Assembly: GCF_017377395.1 (NCBI RefSeq)
Contig: NZ_CP061800.1
Coordinates: 4,485,633 to 4,549,632, forward strand
Direction: 5' to 3'
Source: Desulfonema magnum
GTDB taxonomy: Bacteria > Desulfobacterota > Desulfobacteria > Desulfobacterales > 4be13
DNA length: 64,000 nt
Part shown: positions 44,218 to 52,271 of the stretch, in pieces
Position numbering within the stretch: the stretch's first letter is position 1
Layout of the letters: the number at the start of each line of letters is the position of its first letter
Made by a program: the position numbers and the translations under genes
Notes under the pieces: generated by a model
Databases searched by the model: none
What the model was told of the DNA's origin: nothing
The model's input: only the letters and a program-made list of their open reading frames with translations

Positions 44218-46530
44218 TTATTGATATTTTCTCATATTTGCAAGCCTCACCAATTCCCTGACATCAAGAATCAGGCCGACCCTGCCATCGGGCATGATGG
44301 AGCTTCCGGAAATGCCGGGTATGTTCTGAATGGTTTCCCCCAATGTCTTAATAACAATTTGCTGACTGCCAATCAGCTCATCAACAAGCACGCCAGCCTG
44401 ATTTTTTCCTTTCTCAATGACTATAACAATGGCCCGGGTGATATCCTGTTCAGCGTCTTCAATTTCAAAAAGGTCTGCCAGCCGGAGGATCGGAACAAGC
44501 TTTTCCTGAAGACACAGCACCTCACCCTGATGAAGAACCGTTGAAATATCTTTCGCACTCGGCTGAACAGATCGGACAATAGAAAGCAGGGGGATCACAT
44601 ATTTTTCCCGGCCCACACGGACAAGCATACCATCAATAATCGCCAGCGTAAGCGGAAGATTTATTTTAAAAACGCTCCCTTTTCCCAAGTCGGATTCAAA
44701 TTCAATATCTCCCCGAAGGGCTTGGATGTTTTTTTTTAAGACATCCGCTTTCTCATCGCGGCCGGAGAAATCAGCAATACCTTTGTCTGCGAAAAATTCT
44801 GGTTCGAAAAGGAAATTAAAGACCTCCTGGTCACTCATCGGCTGACCAGGTATCTTTCTGATAAGCCCTTTTCTTACAGCTTTCGCGAGAATGGCCTTGC
44901 GATCAAGCCCTTGGCCGTCGTCTTCTATCTTTACCACAACATTGCTGCCGGAATGATAAGCAGACAAGTGTAAAGTTCCGCACCGGGGTTTGCCCATTTT
45001 TTCTCTGATATCAGGAAGTTCAATATTATTATTTACCACCCCCCGGAGTATATAGGCAAGAGGCCCCTTAATCATCTCCGCCATATTCCGGTCAATTTCA
45101 GTTTCTTCGCCTTTGGTGACAAGAACAACCTCTTTTCCGAGCCTCTCAGCCAGATTTGTCACCAGCCGTGTCATTTTCCAAAAAGTTTTTTTAAGGGAAA
45201 TCATTCGAATCGCCATGCTCATATGTTGCAATTCACGAATAATTTTGCTTGTGCCGGCTATCTTTTTTAAAAGTTCATAATGCTTCCCTCCGGTTACTGT
45301 CTCATCTTGCACAATCATCGCATGGGCAAGCACCAGTTCCCCCACCATATCAACGAAGCGATCCAAACGCCTGACAGGAATCCGGATAAATGATTTTGTT
45401 CCCGGCCGGTCCATGGCTTTCATGCGCTTCCGAGGCTGAGGGGACGATGCAGAATCACTTAGGCACGGAGGAGGTTCGGTCCTTATCTGTCTGATGTCAG
45501 CCTGTTCTTTATCTTTAAGAGGCAGTGTTTCAGCTTTTATCTGTTTTATCTTATTCTGTTCTTTATCCTGAAGGAATGAGGCTTCGGCTTCCATCAGCTT
45601 TGGGGCAGTCCGCTCGTCATTTTCATTGCTTGCCGATGCCTTTGTCTTTTTTTCCTCTGCATTAGCTTTAGCTGGCGGAACACCGCGGAGTTTTCCCGAG
45701 GAAACTGTTTTTTTTGAGAATGACTTTTTTTTTATATGGATATCAGATAGTCCTGCCTTTTCCGGCTTGGCTAAAACGCGCATTAGATCATTATAATTAT
45801 CCGGTCTTAAAAAAGGCTTATTTTCTGTCATGGCGTTCTGAACAGATCCGAAGAGTTCCTTAAACATATCAACAGATCGGAGTATCAGATCACTGCATAC
45901 GGGGGTGTAACGTATTTTTCGGTCACGGATACGGTTTAGGAAAGATTCGGCCCCGTGGGCCATTTCTGACAGGAGAGAAAGTTTAAAAAAAGAGGAGGTT
46001 CCTTTGATATTATGAAAAACACGAAAAATACTATCCACAGCTTCTGTATTTTCCGGATCCGTATCAAGCAATATTAACGCTTCTTCGGCTTTTGAAATCA
46101 GCTCAGTACTTTCAGATATAAACGCCTCCAACATATCAATATCCGCGTCTTCAGATATATAATTGTATATTGCTGTGCCGGCCGTCCCCTTTTTTTCCAT
46201 CACATTTACAGCATCTTTGATTAAGTCTCCGATTTCATTTACCAGGTCTGATTTTGCGGAATCTGTTTCAGGAGAAGAATTTCTATATACATCAATAATT
46301 CCTTCGATTTTTCGTGCGGCCTGAAGAATTTTTTTTCTGGAAATTTCCGGGTATGAGTCATCAACAGCAATTTTATATAGTAATTCCTGAAACGAGGACA
46401 ATTCGAAAAGATCATTCGGCTTAATCTTCATAAAAAGTGCGGCCGCTTCGTTAAGAGATGCTTTCAAATCAGCCTTTTTGTTCCCGGATATACCCCCGCG
46501 GGGAGGATTTTGGGGATATTTATCAGACAT
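44218..46530 (-). CDS. CheA-like chemotaxis protein with degenerate ATP-binding motifs
   Basis: 770 residues: an Hpt domain (about 130-235) with phospho-acceptor H173 in FHNIKGTSSFF, a charged linker (about 270-375), a CheA dimerisation domain (PVRRLDRFVDMVGELVLAH), the HATPase region and a C-terminal CheW-like domain ending VRELVRLANMRKYQ. In the ATPase region the usual N box RNAVDHGIE reads RGVVNNNIE, the PGFST block reads PEFFA, and GRGVGMDVV reads GRDEKADVL. DDGQGLD (G1) and LTLAIIDGML remain. ATP binding is therefore doubtful and it may be a scaffold or pseudokinase. AAGGA is seven bases before the ATG. No cheY, cheW or cheR is adjacent. Confidence 0.88.
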   Translation of the reverse strand: MSDKYPQNPPRGGISGNKKADLKASLNEAAALFMKIKPNDLFELSSFQELLYKIAVDDSYPEISRKKILQAARKIEGIIDVYRNSSPETDSAKSDLVNEIGDLIKDAVNVMEKKGTAGTAIYNYISEDADIDMLEAFISESTELISKAEEALILLDTDPENTEAVDSIFRVFHNIKGTSSFFKLSLLSEMAHGAESFLNRIRDRKIRYTPVCSDLILRSVDMFKELFGSVQNAMTENKPFLRPDNYNDLMRVLAKPEKAGLSDIHIKKKSFSKKTVSSGKLRGVPPAKANAEEKKTKASASNENDERTAPKLMEAEASFLQDKEQNKIKQIKAETLPLKDKEQADIRQIRTEPPPCLSDSASSPQPRKRMKAMDRPGTKSFIRIPVRRLDRFVDMVGELVLAHAMIVQDETVTGGKHYELLKKIAGTSKIIRELQHMSMAIRMISLKKTFWKMTRLVTNLAERLGKEVVLVTKGEETEIDRNMAEMIKGPLAYILRGVVNNNIELPDIREKMGKPRCGTLHLSAYHSGSNVVVKIEDDGQGLDRKAILAKAVRKGLIRKIPGQPMSDQEVFNFLFEPEFFADKGIADFSGRDEKADVLKKNIQALRGDIEFESDLGKGSVFKINLPLTLAIIDGMLVRVGREKYVIPLLSIVRSVQPSAKDISTVLHQGEVLCLQEKLVPILRLADLFEIEDAEQDITRAIVIVIEKGKNQAGVLVDELIGSQQIVIKTLGETIQNIPGISGSSIMPDGRVGLILDVRELVRLANMRKYQ

Positions 46531-46599
46531 ATCTGATTCCTTGACTTTTCCACTTCAAAGGAAAGCTCCGATTCGGGCATATTTATAACTTAGGGGAAT

Positions 46600-46693
46600 A
46601 ATTTCAGTCCCGGAGGGACCACTGAAAATAGTCCTGCAATTTATTGCTGAAACAGATATTTCTGGTTTTCTCAGTGCCTCCGGGACTGAAATT
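46600..46693. repeat. palindromic repeat with AATTTCAGTCCCGGAGG ends
   Basis: Seventeen-base perfect inverted arms at 46600-46616 and 46677-46693. No coding content. The spacer to 46970 shows nothing else. Confidence 0.55.
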
Positions 46694-46973
46694 GCTCCTC
46701 CGGATTGTACCGAACACGGGAACACGGTTCTGTTTTCAGGATATCGTTCAGTTTTTCCTTTTCTTTCTCTGTCAGCGGTGATGACAATAGCAGCCATCCT
46801 TATTGGTTATAAATCTGAGGCGGCCTGAGAACAATATTAAATACCGCTCTTCGGATTGTCAAATTCGGCCCGGAAAAAATACCAGAAAACTTTTGGCAGG
46901 GTACTTACGACAATAATAGCCTGTCATTCCCTTATTATCAGCAAATACGGACACATCCGTGCGGACAAATAAA

Positions 46974-47006
46974 AAAAGCAGGACGCACTTGCAGGCATCC
47001 TGCCTC
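46974..47006 (-). terminator. GCAGGATGC hairpin with T-run, copy 2
   Basis: On the minus strand a GGCAGGATGC/GCGTCCTGC stem is followed by seven T. The same hairpin with flanking bases is at 47677-47711; both follow remnants of the same kind of gene end. Confidence 0.65.
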
Positions 47007-47032
47007 TTACTGTTCTAATGACAGCCGGATAT

Positions 47033-47110
47033 TTACTTCAGTTTCGCTGTAGCCTGTAACCCGCAAAATCACCTGCCCGTTACAGGAGACGGCATCGGCA
47101 TCGCCGCAGT
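47033..47110 (-). pseudogene. decayed dockerin-like protein end, copy 2
   Basis: Upstream of the terminator, GLQATAKLK and a stop (47033-47035) match the end of copy 1 (GLQVAAELK), but frameshifts and a stop break it further in. It is a duplicate of the 47741 remnant with its terminator. Confidence 0.45.
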
Positions 47111-47383
47111 TGTCTGGTTCATAACGTGTCGTACCAATTCAGAAATTCTCCCTCCCAAGGTCTCATTCATATCTCTGACAACAGTTTTCACCAACGTCGG
47201 AAGGCATTTCCTCGTCATGCCATGCTTCGCATAAACTGTAAAGGGTTTGCCCTCCTGGTTCAGTCTGATCCGCTTGTTGTTCCTGGATCTGAGTGTTAGC
47301 GGCCTGCTGAATCTTTTTAAAAACCGCTCAGATTTGTTTCTGTTCAGATCGGGAAATCCGCTTATGCCGCCCACTCGGTCAGC

Positions 47384-47590
47384 CGGACATCCGCATTGAC
47401 ATCAGCATCCTGAAAAACACGGCATCCGCTCCGAATTCCTGTATGAGATCAGTGATCGCCTCGCGGAGATTTTCCACGGCCTTTCACCGGTGTGTCGCCG
47501 ACGGCCGTGGCTCTCACCGCCTCACAATGGGCAATATGGTTTCCGTCATCCGAAAATTTGACGGTGACTGGCAATTTGCCATGTTTGCAT
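47384..47590 (-). pseudogene. HicB-like antitoxin remnant
   Basis: AAGGAG precedes an ATG at 47590. After a frameshift within the first codons the sequence reads LPVTVKFSDDGNHIAHCEAV and, after another shift, ENLREAITDLIQEFGADAVF. This matches the beta-strand plus GDT..EA.ENLREAI helix pattern of HicB-type antitoxins. No hicA-like toxin frame was found beside it. Confidence 0.5.
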
Positions 47591-47676
47591 AACTCCTTCC
47601 TGCTTATGCTATATGTTATGTGCCTAATGCTTAATTTTGTTTAGTATCATAATGTCCGTGATATGTCAAATAGAAA

Positions 47677-47711
47677 TAAAAAAGGCAGGACGCTCTTACG
47701 AGCATCCTGCC
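47677..47711 (-). terminator. GGCAGGATGCTC hairpin with T-run, copy 1
   Basis: Twelve-base arms (47684-47695 and 47700-47711) with one mismatch, followed on the minus strand by a run of T. A good rho-independent terminator for the remnant at 47741. Confidence 0.7.
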
Positions 47712-47740
47712 TCTTACCGTTCTGCTGACAGACGGATAAT

Positions 47741-47836
47741 TTACTTCAGTTCCGCCGCAACCTGCAAGCCGTAAATCACTTCCGCCAGACCGATTCTGTC
47801 GTCGCCGTTTATGTCAGCATCACGAATCTTGGCTCC
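47741..47836 (-). pseudogene. dockerin-like/EF-hand C-terminal tail, copy 1
   Basis: The open stretch ends KIRDADINGDDRIGLAEVIY then GLQVAAELK and a stop. The DADINGDDRIGLAE part is a calcium-loop of the dockerin/EF-hand type often found at the C-termini of secreted proteins. An in-frame stop lies directly upstream, so only the tail of a larger gene remains. Confidence 0.6.
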
Positions 47837-47968
47837 AGTTGTTCACCCACGGGGATAAGATGTCGGGGAATCTTCCCAATTTTATAGACATGCGAATTTT
47901 TCCCGGTTTTTTTGGGACGGATACCTGTCAGCGGCGCGGCTCCTGTGAAAAAATTAAACAGAAAATGC

Positions 47969-47997
47969 TTGACAAATTTATTCTTTTTCTGATATTT
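47969..47997 (+). promoter_or_regulatory. candidate sigma70 promoter for the methyltransferase transcript
   Basis: TTGACA at 47969-47974, 17 bases, then ATATTT at 47992-47997. It lies upstream of the tandem hairpins and the methyltransferase gene on the same strand. Confidence 0.4.
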
Positions 47998-48055
47998 ATT
48001 TTATTTACTGATTGCCAGAAGGCAGTTTTTTATATTTCACGTTCAGCTTATTATT

Positions 48056-48188
48056 AAAGCCACGAAGGCTTCCGTTGCCCGAAAAGGGAAGGCGCATTCG
48101 CGGCTTTTTTTGTTGACTCAGAAGAAATCCCAAAGCCACGGAGACACCTGTCACCCAAAAAGGGGAAGGCGTATTCGCGGCTTTTTTT
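48056..48188 (+). ncRNA. tandem structured leader hairpins ahead of the methyltransferase
   Basis: Two related units, 48056-48111 and 48132-48188. Each starts AAAGCCACG, contains a CCC..AAAA..GGG inner stem and GGAAGGCG(C/T)ATTCG, and ends CGCGGCTTTTTTT, so the outer AAAGCC/GGCTTT arms close a stem followed by a T-run. This has the form of two consecutive intrinsic terminators, or of a tandem riboswitch/attenuator. They do not match a riboswitch class I can name. Confidence 0.45.
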
Positions 48189-48247
48189 GTTGGGTCAGAG
48201 AAAAGAGAAAACGACTATTTTTTTTCAAAGCATTAAGGGGGATGATC

Positions 48248-48991
48248 ATGGAAAAAATAAAAACATCAGTAAAAAAATACTGGAACTGGAGAAGTAAAAG
48301 CTTTGGCTATGACACGGATAAATCCGTATCTCTTGAGGGGAGATGGGAATCTGTTTTAAGAGAACTGGTTTCCGGTACTTCTGGCAGGCGTGCCCTTGAT
48401 ATCGGGACCGGAACAGGTCAGTTCGCCGTTTATCTTGCCCGTTCGGGATTTGATGTGACAGGCATTGATATTTCCGAGGAGATGATTTCCCTTGCCAGAC
48501 GCCATGCCATGGCGCATCAGCTTGACATTGATTTCCGAACCGGAGATGCTGAACAACCTGATTTCGAGGATAACACTTTTGATGTGGTCGTATCCCGGAA
48601 CATGCTGTGGACCCTTCCCCGACCTGACAAAGCAATCAGAGAATGGCGTCGGATCATGAAACCGGGCGGCACCCTGGTGGTCTCAGACGGGTTATGGATG
48701 AACACCACATGGAAACGGTTCCATCATCTGGCATTCAGGGTATTCAGAGGAATATTCCGAAACGGGGCGATGATTCCGGTCCGTTTTTTTTGCACCTATG
48801 CCAACATTAATAAATCGCTTCCGTTTTATGAAGGCTTATGCTTTGAAGATGCAAGCAGACTTCTGAAAACCGCTGCTTTCAATGACATAAAATCCTATGA
48901 CACCTCATGTTTCGGAGAAAATCCTTATGGCGCAAAAAATCGGACAAAAAAAATGGCTCCGCCATTTTTTATCGCATATGCAAGAGGTTAG
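48248..48991 (+). CDS. class I SAM-dependent methyltransferase
   Basis: 247 residues. Motif I is ALDIGTGTGQFAVYLA, motif II VTGIDISEEMI, then DFRTGDAEQPDFEDNTFDVVVSRNMLW and PGGTLVVSD, the Methyltransf_11-type order of ubiquinone/biotin or small-molecule methyltransferases. The ATG at 48248 has AAGGGGG at seven-base spacing; the frame upstream of it only reads through the leader hairpins. It is monocistronic after a structured leader and may be conditionally expressed. The substrate is unknown; the C-terminal half (about 165-247) would set specificity. Confidence 0.85.
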   Translation: MEKIKTSVKKYWNWRSKSFGYDTDKSVSLEGRWESVLRELVSGTSGRRALDIGTGTGQFAVYLARSGFDVTGIDISEEMISLARRHAMAHQLDIDFRTGDAEQPDFEDNTFDVVVSRNMLWTLPRPDKAIREWRRIMKPGGTLVVSDGLWMNTTWKRFHHLAFRVFRGIFRNGAMIPVRFFCTYANINKSLPFYEGLCFEDASRLLKTAAFNDIKSYDTSCFGENPYGAKNRTKKMAPPFFIAYARG

Positions 48992-49128
48992 ATGATGCTT
49001 TGACCATGTCCCAAATCCGGATATTCTCTGATATTCACCAGGCTGATTCAGGGAATGACAGCGTTTATATCCGGAACCGGAACACGCTCTGCTGATTCTG
49101 CCCGCGGGCCGAAACCCGTGAGACGCAA

Positions 49129-49467
49129 TTATTGTGTGCAGTTGAGGATCATGCTGTCGTTGGGAACAAAGGTTTTATACGGCAGACCCGCATCTTTTGC
49201 AATATAACCGGGCACTGCGACCCCCGAGTCATACTGCGCGTAATTCACAAAGGTTCTTCCGTCAATTCTGACCTTCATCCCATTTACTGGTTTTTTTAAC
49301 GGCACAATTGCACAGACCTCGTTGTATTTTTTCTTTAATTCCGGGTAGCCCATTGTTTCCGAGCGTTTTCCGATATTTACTTCAACATAATTTCTGGCGC
49401 CGTCAGAAATATCACCATGATATTCATTTGCAATGCTGTCAAGCACCTTATTCAGTTCTCTGTTCAT
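49129..49467 (-). CDS. hypothetical protein (112 aa)
   Basis: AAGGAGG is close before the ATG at 49467, so translation is well supported. The 112-residue product is soluble with an N-terminal helix (NRELNKVLDSIANEY) and a beta-rich second half (GMKVRIDGRTFVNYAQYDSG). No catalytic motif or family was recognised. It is 97 bp downstream of a radical SAM gene on the same strand and may be its partner. Confidence 0.65.
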   Translation of the reverse strand: MNRELNKVLDSIANEYHGDISDGARNYVEVNIGKRSETMGYPELKKKYNEVCAIVPLKKPVNGMKVRIDGRTFVNYAQYDSGVAVPGYIAKDAGLPYKTFVPNDSMILNCTQ

Positions 49468-49564
49468 ATCTGTCCTCCTTTTGATATAAACCCCTGGTGT
49501 CAGGTGATTTTTCAGTTTTATACGGATTCGTCATTCAAATACCTGACTAGAAGATAGGGGTGAT

Positions 49565-50404
49565 TCACTGATTGTCAACACAAGGGGCAGATTCCCGGGC
49601 CTGTTCCCGGAAGCTTAAATAAGCATTCTGCCAGGAACTCGACATTTTTTCTTTTTTCACGGGCCATTGAAAGCCAAAATGGCCGCACAGTCCGCAGAAC
49701 GCGGACATCTGATCTGTCATGGCGTCTGATCTGTCCGGAAGGGTTTCCCTTCCCAGATGATATTGAAAGATGCGGTCTATTCCGCCGGCAATGGCGCACA
49801 TATAATATCCGGAGGGGGTCAGTCCCAGACCGCAGTCTGTGATAATCCGACATCCGCAGGAATAATCTGAGAACCGGTTGATTCGTGTGTCCGCAGGTGC
49901 CACGTTAAAGGGTCTGAAAAGGTTCACACGGGAAGTCTTGAGCGTGGTCTTGATGATAATGTTATCAGGCAGTTTGTCCACCACGTCCCGGACTTTTCGG
50001 CCAAAATAATTGGTGCAGAGAACCAGCCTCAGCCCCGGATTATGAACAGACTGATATGCTGACAGCAGATCAATAATATCAAAAATCCGGCTGTGCAGGG
50101 TGGGTTCGCCGCCCAGAATTCGGATCCGCTTCCATTGTCTCCGTTGTTCAATGCTTTGCCGGATAAATGCCTCAATGGTTGACACCGGCATTTCCGTATT
50201 CCCGGGGGCCTGGGTGCAGGAACGGTTGCAGTTGATACATTTTAAATTGCATTTGTAGGTAATGTCTATCTCGACAAATTCCCGGCTCGGGGCAAACTGC
50301 CTGCCAAATCGTTCCACCATAAAAGACTGGGCGCGGATGAACTGATAAAAATCCAGAGACAGGCGTTTCAGCGTGATATTTCGATGGGGAGGAGCATGTG
50401 TCAT
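49565..50404 (-). CDS. radical SAM protein
   Basis: 279 residues with the [4Fe-4S] cluster motif CNLKCINC (CxxxCxxC) near 50 within IDITYKCNLKCINCNRSC, then RIRILGGEPTLHSRI (the GGE motif that contacts SAM). Near the C-terminus CGCRIITDCG, YYMCAIAGG and CGLCGHFG provide extra cysteines, possibly a second cluster (SPASM-like but short). It uses SAM to start radical chemistry on an unknown substrate. ATG 50404 is chosen over a TTG three codons earlier. The next gene on the same strand is a 112-residue protein of unknown function. Confidence 0.85.
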   Translation of the reverse strand: MTHAPPHRNITLKRLSLDFYQFIRAQSFMVERFGRQFAPSREFVEIDITYKCNLKCINCNRSCTQAPGNTEMPVSTIEAFIRQSIEQRRQWKRIRILGGEPTLHSRIFDIIDLLSAYQSVHNPGLRLVLCTNYFGRKVRDVVDKLPDNIIIKTTLKTSRVNLFRPFNVAPADTRINRFSDYSCGCRIITDCGLGLTPSGYYMCAIAGGIDRIFQYHLGRETLPDRSDAMTDQMSAFCGLCGHFGFQWPVKKEKMSSSWQNAYLSFREQARESAPCVDNQ

Positions 50405-50432
50405 TTTTTCCAATCTTTCGTATCATGGTAAG

Positions 50433-50589
50433 TAAGTACCTGAGCAAAAGTTTTTTATACATCTTTCTTTCCCCGGACGGCGGAGGAACCCGGCTTTTTC
50501 CTCCACGGACAGCGGGCCCTTCCGAAAAAAAAAGCCGGGTTTCTCAGCCGCTCGGAAAGATGTATAAAAAATTTTTGTTCAGCTACTTA
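50433..50589. repeat. family D palindromic element, copy 1
   Basis: TAAGTACCTGAGCAAAAGTT (50433) and the complementary right end (GTTCAGCTACTTA, ending 50589) bracket CCCGGCTTTTT/AAAAAGCCGGG hairpin arms. An IS begins exactly at its right end. Relatives: 60298-60445 and 60752-60999. Confidence 0.7.
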
Positions 50590-52262
50590 GTATCTGCTGA
50601 ATTTCTCTTTTTCCTTGATTTCCATGGTGTTATATGGTAATTTTTTATATATGATTTTTCAGGCTCTGAAAGTGTCGGCCGAACTTCTGACAAAATTGTA
50701 ACATAACAAAGGGTGTAATAAAAATGATCAGAGATAAATTCGAAGAAGCTTTTTCTCCGGAATGGGTTGAAAGAAATATCACATATCCTGCCCACGAACT
50801 TGTCGTTCTGCGGAAAATAATTCCGTGGGAAAAAATTGTGGGACGTCTGGCAGGATTTTATGATAAAAACAGAGGGGCTGAGGGAAAGTCTCTCCGGATC
50901 ATGGTTGCCCTCCTGATAGTTTCCCGGCTCCGCGGACTGAGCGACCGGGAGCTTGTGAGAGAGGTGATGGAAAATCGGTACATACAGTATTTTTGCAATG
51001 TTGCGGACGAAGGCCTGCGGACATTCCTTCATCCCTCCTCCCTGTGTGTGTTCAGAAGGCGTGTCGGCGAGGAGGGAATTGCCGCCGTTGAGGAGGAGGT
51101 TTTCGGGACACTCCGCCGCGCCGGGGTCATCCGGGGTGATGATGCCCTGACTGATTCGACCGTCCTGGAAAGCGATATCATTTATCCCAATGATGTTCAG
51201 CTGATTCACAAGGCTTTCAGAAAAATGAGAGCCTTTGCGAAAATGCACGGCATTCCTCTGTGGTGGGATGACAGGGAACTGAGGAGGCTGTGGCGGGAGT
51301 TCGGCCTGGATAAGAAGGGGAGCAGGGAGAAATGGCTGACCGTTTTCAACGGAATGTTTGTCCCCGCCCTGAAAATTTTTCAGGAAAAGGTCGGGTCGCT
51401 GAGGACTTCGGGCAGGCGGAAAAAGAAAGCTGTCAGGATGCTCGGGATTCTGAACCTTCTCGAAGAGCAGACCCTGCTGAAGCTTGCCGGGGAGCGGCAT
51501 ATAAACGACCGCATCGTTTCTCTCGACGACCCGGATGCCAGGCCGATAAAAAAAGGAAAAAGTCATCCGGAATGCGAATTCGGAACAAAGGTTCAGATGA
51601 CGTTCGACCGGGACGGTTTTCTGATCACCGTTGAAAACTTCATCGGAAACCCCTCCGACAAAATTCTTTACGGCGACACTCTCGATCTTTTTATAAACCG
51701 GATGAAAAAATATCCGGATACGGTGGTCACCGATCTCGGATATCGGAGTTTGAAAAACCTTCAGAACACACCTTCGGAGATCGGTCATGTTTTCATGGGG
51801 CGCAGCGACGACGTGGCCGAAGATAAACAGGACTTCTGTTGCGGTGCCCGTTCCGCCACGGAAGGGTTTATTGCCGTGGCCAAAAATCTTCGCGGCTTCG
51901 GCCGCAGTCTCTGGCACGGACTGAAGGGACATCGGATATGGTCTCTCCTCTGTCAGACGGCCTCCAATCTTAAAAAATTCCTTCAGCTGTGGTTTGCTGA
52001 CAAGATTGAAGAAGAAAGTATGACAAAGCTCGGCCTTGCCTGATTTGGCCGGGCTTTCGGAAACCTGATCTTCTCTCCCGATTCGAAATCTGATATTTCG
52101 AAAAGAGGAGAAGTATGTCCGGAAAATAGGATTTTCAGCAACTTTTTTCCAAAATCTTGAAAAAATCATTCGCAACACCTTAAATCGAAAATTTCAAAAT
52201 GCCATATCGGAGATATGGCAACCTATCAGGTAATCTGTTGAAAGAGAAATTCAGCAGATACT
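50589..52262. mobile_element. complete insertion sequence, IS5/IS1182-like, 1674 bp
   Basis: Perfect 22-bp terminal inverted repeats (50589-50610, starting AGTATCTGCTGAATTTC, and its complement at 52241-52262) flank one transposase gene. ACTT is repeated directly outside (50585-50588 and 52263-52266), a possible 4-bp target duplication. The intact ends and gene suggest recent activity. It has landed at the right end of a family D palindrome. The right end also carries a TGCCATATC...GATATGGCA hairpin. Confidence 0.85.
50724..52043 (+). CDS. transposase (DUF772/DDE, IS5/IS1182-like)
   Basis: 439 residues. The N-terminal DUF772-type domain has GKSLRIMVALLIVSRLRGLSDRELV and SSLCVFRRRV. The catalytic DDE residues are probably D in LTDSTVLESDI (about 146), D in VVTDLGYRS (about 337) and E in ARSATEGFI (about 377), followed by an LKGH...LL motif. 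It catalyses cut-and-paste of the surrounding element. The frame is intact. ATG 50724 lies inside the left end region with GGGTGT upstream. Confidence 0.9.
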   Translation: MIRDKFEEAFSPEWVERNITYPAHELVVLRKIIPWEKIVGRLAGFYDKNRGAEGKSLRIMVALLIVSRLRGLSDRELVREVMENRYIQYFCNVADEGLRTFLHPSSLCVFRRRVGEEGIAAVEEEVFGTLRRAGVIRGDDALTDSTVLESDIIYPNDVQLIHKAFRKMRAFAKMHGIPLWWDDRELRRLWREFGLDKKGSREKWLTVFNGMFVPALKIFQEKVGSLRTSGRRKKKAVRMLGILNLLEEQTLLKLAGERHINDRIVSLDDPDARPIKKGKSHPECEFGTKVQMTFDRDGFLITVENFIGNPSDKILYGDTLDLFINRMKKYPDTVVTDLGYRSLKNLQNTPSEIGHVFMGRSDDVAEDKQDFCCGARSATEGFIAVAKNLRGFGRSLWHGLKGHRIWSLLCQTASNLKKFLQLWFADKIEEESMTKLGLA

Positions 52263-52271
52263 ACTTATGTG

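Noticed and set aside
46555..46797. 80-codon minus-strand frame upstream of the CheA-like gene
   Set aside because: Its middle is the AATTTCAGTCCCGGAGG palindrome; no independent support.
47069..47374. 101-codon basic frame between the dockerin-like remnants
   Set aside because: No ribosome site or family match; it overlaps a decayed gene end in another frame.
48056..48188. c-di-GMP (GEMM) or cobalamin riboswitch before the methyltransferase
   Set aside because: AAAGCCACGG and GGAAGGCGC recall pieces of those classes, but the tetraloop/receptor and core order are not present.
50583..52178. 531-codon minus-strand frame opposite the transposase
   Set aside because: Antisense shadow of a clear transposase within intact IS ends.
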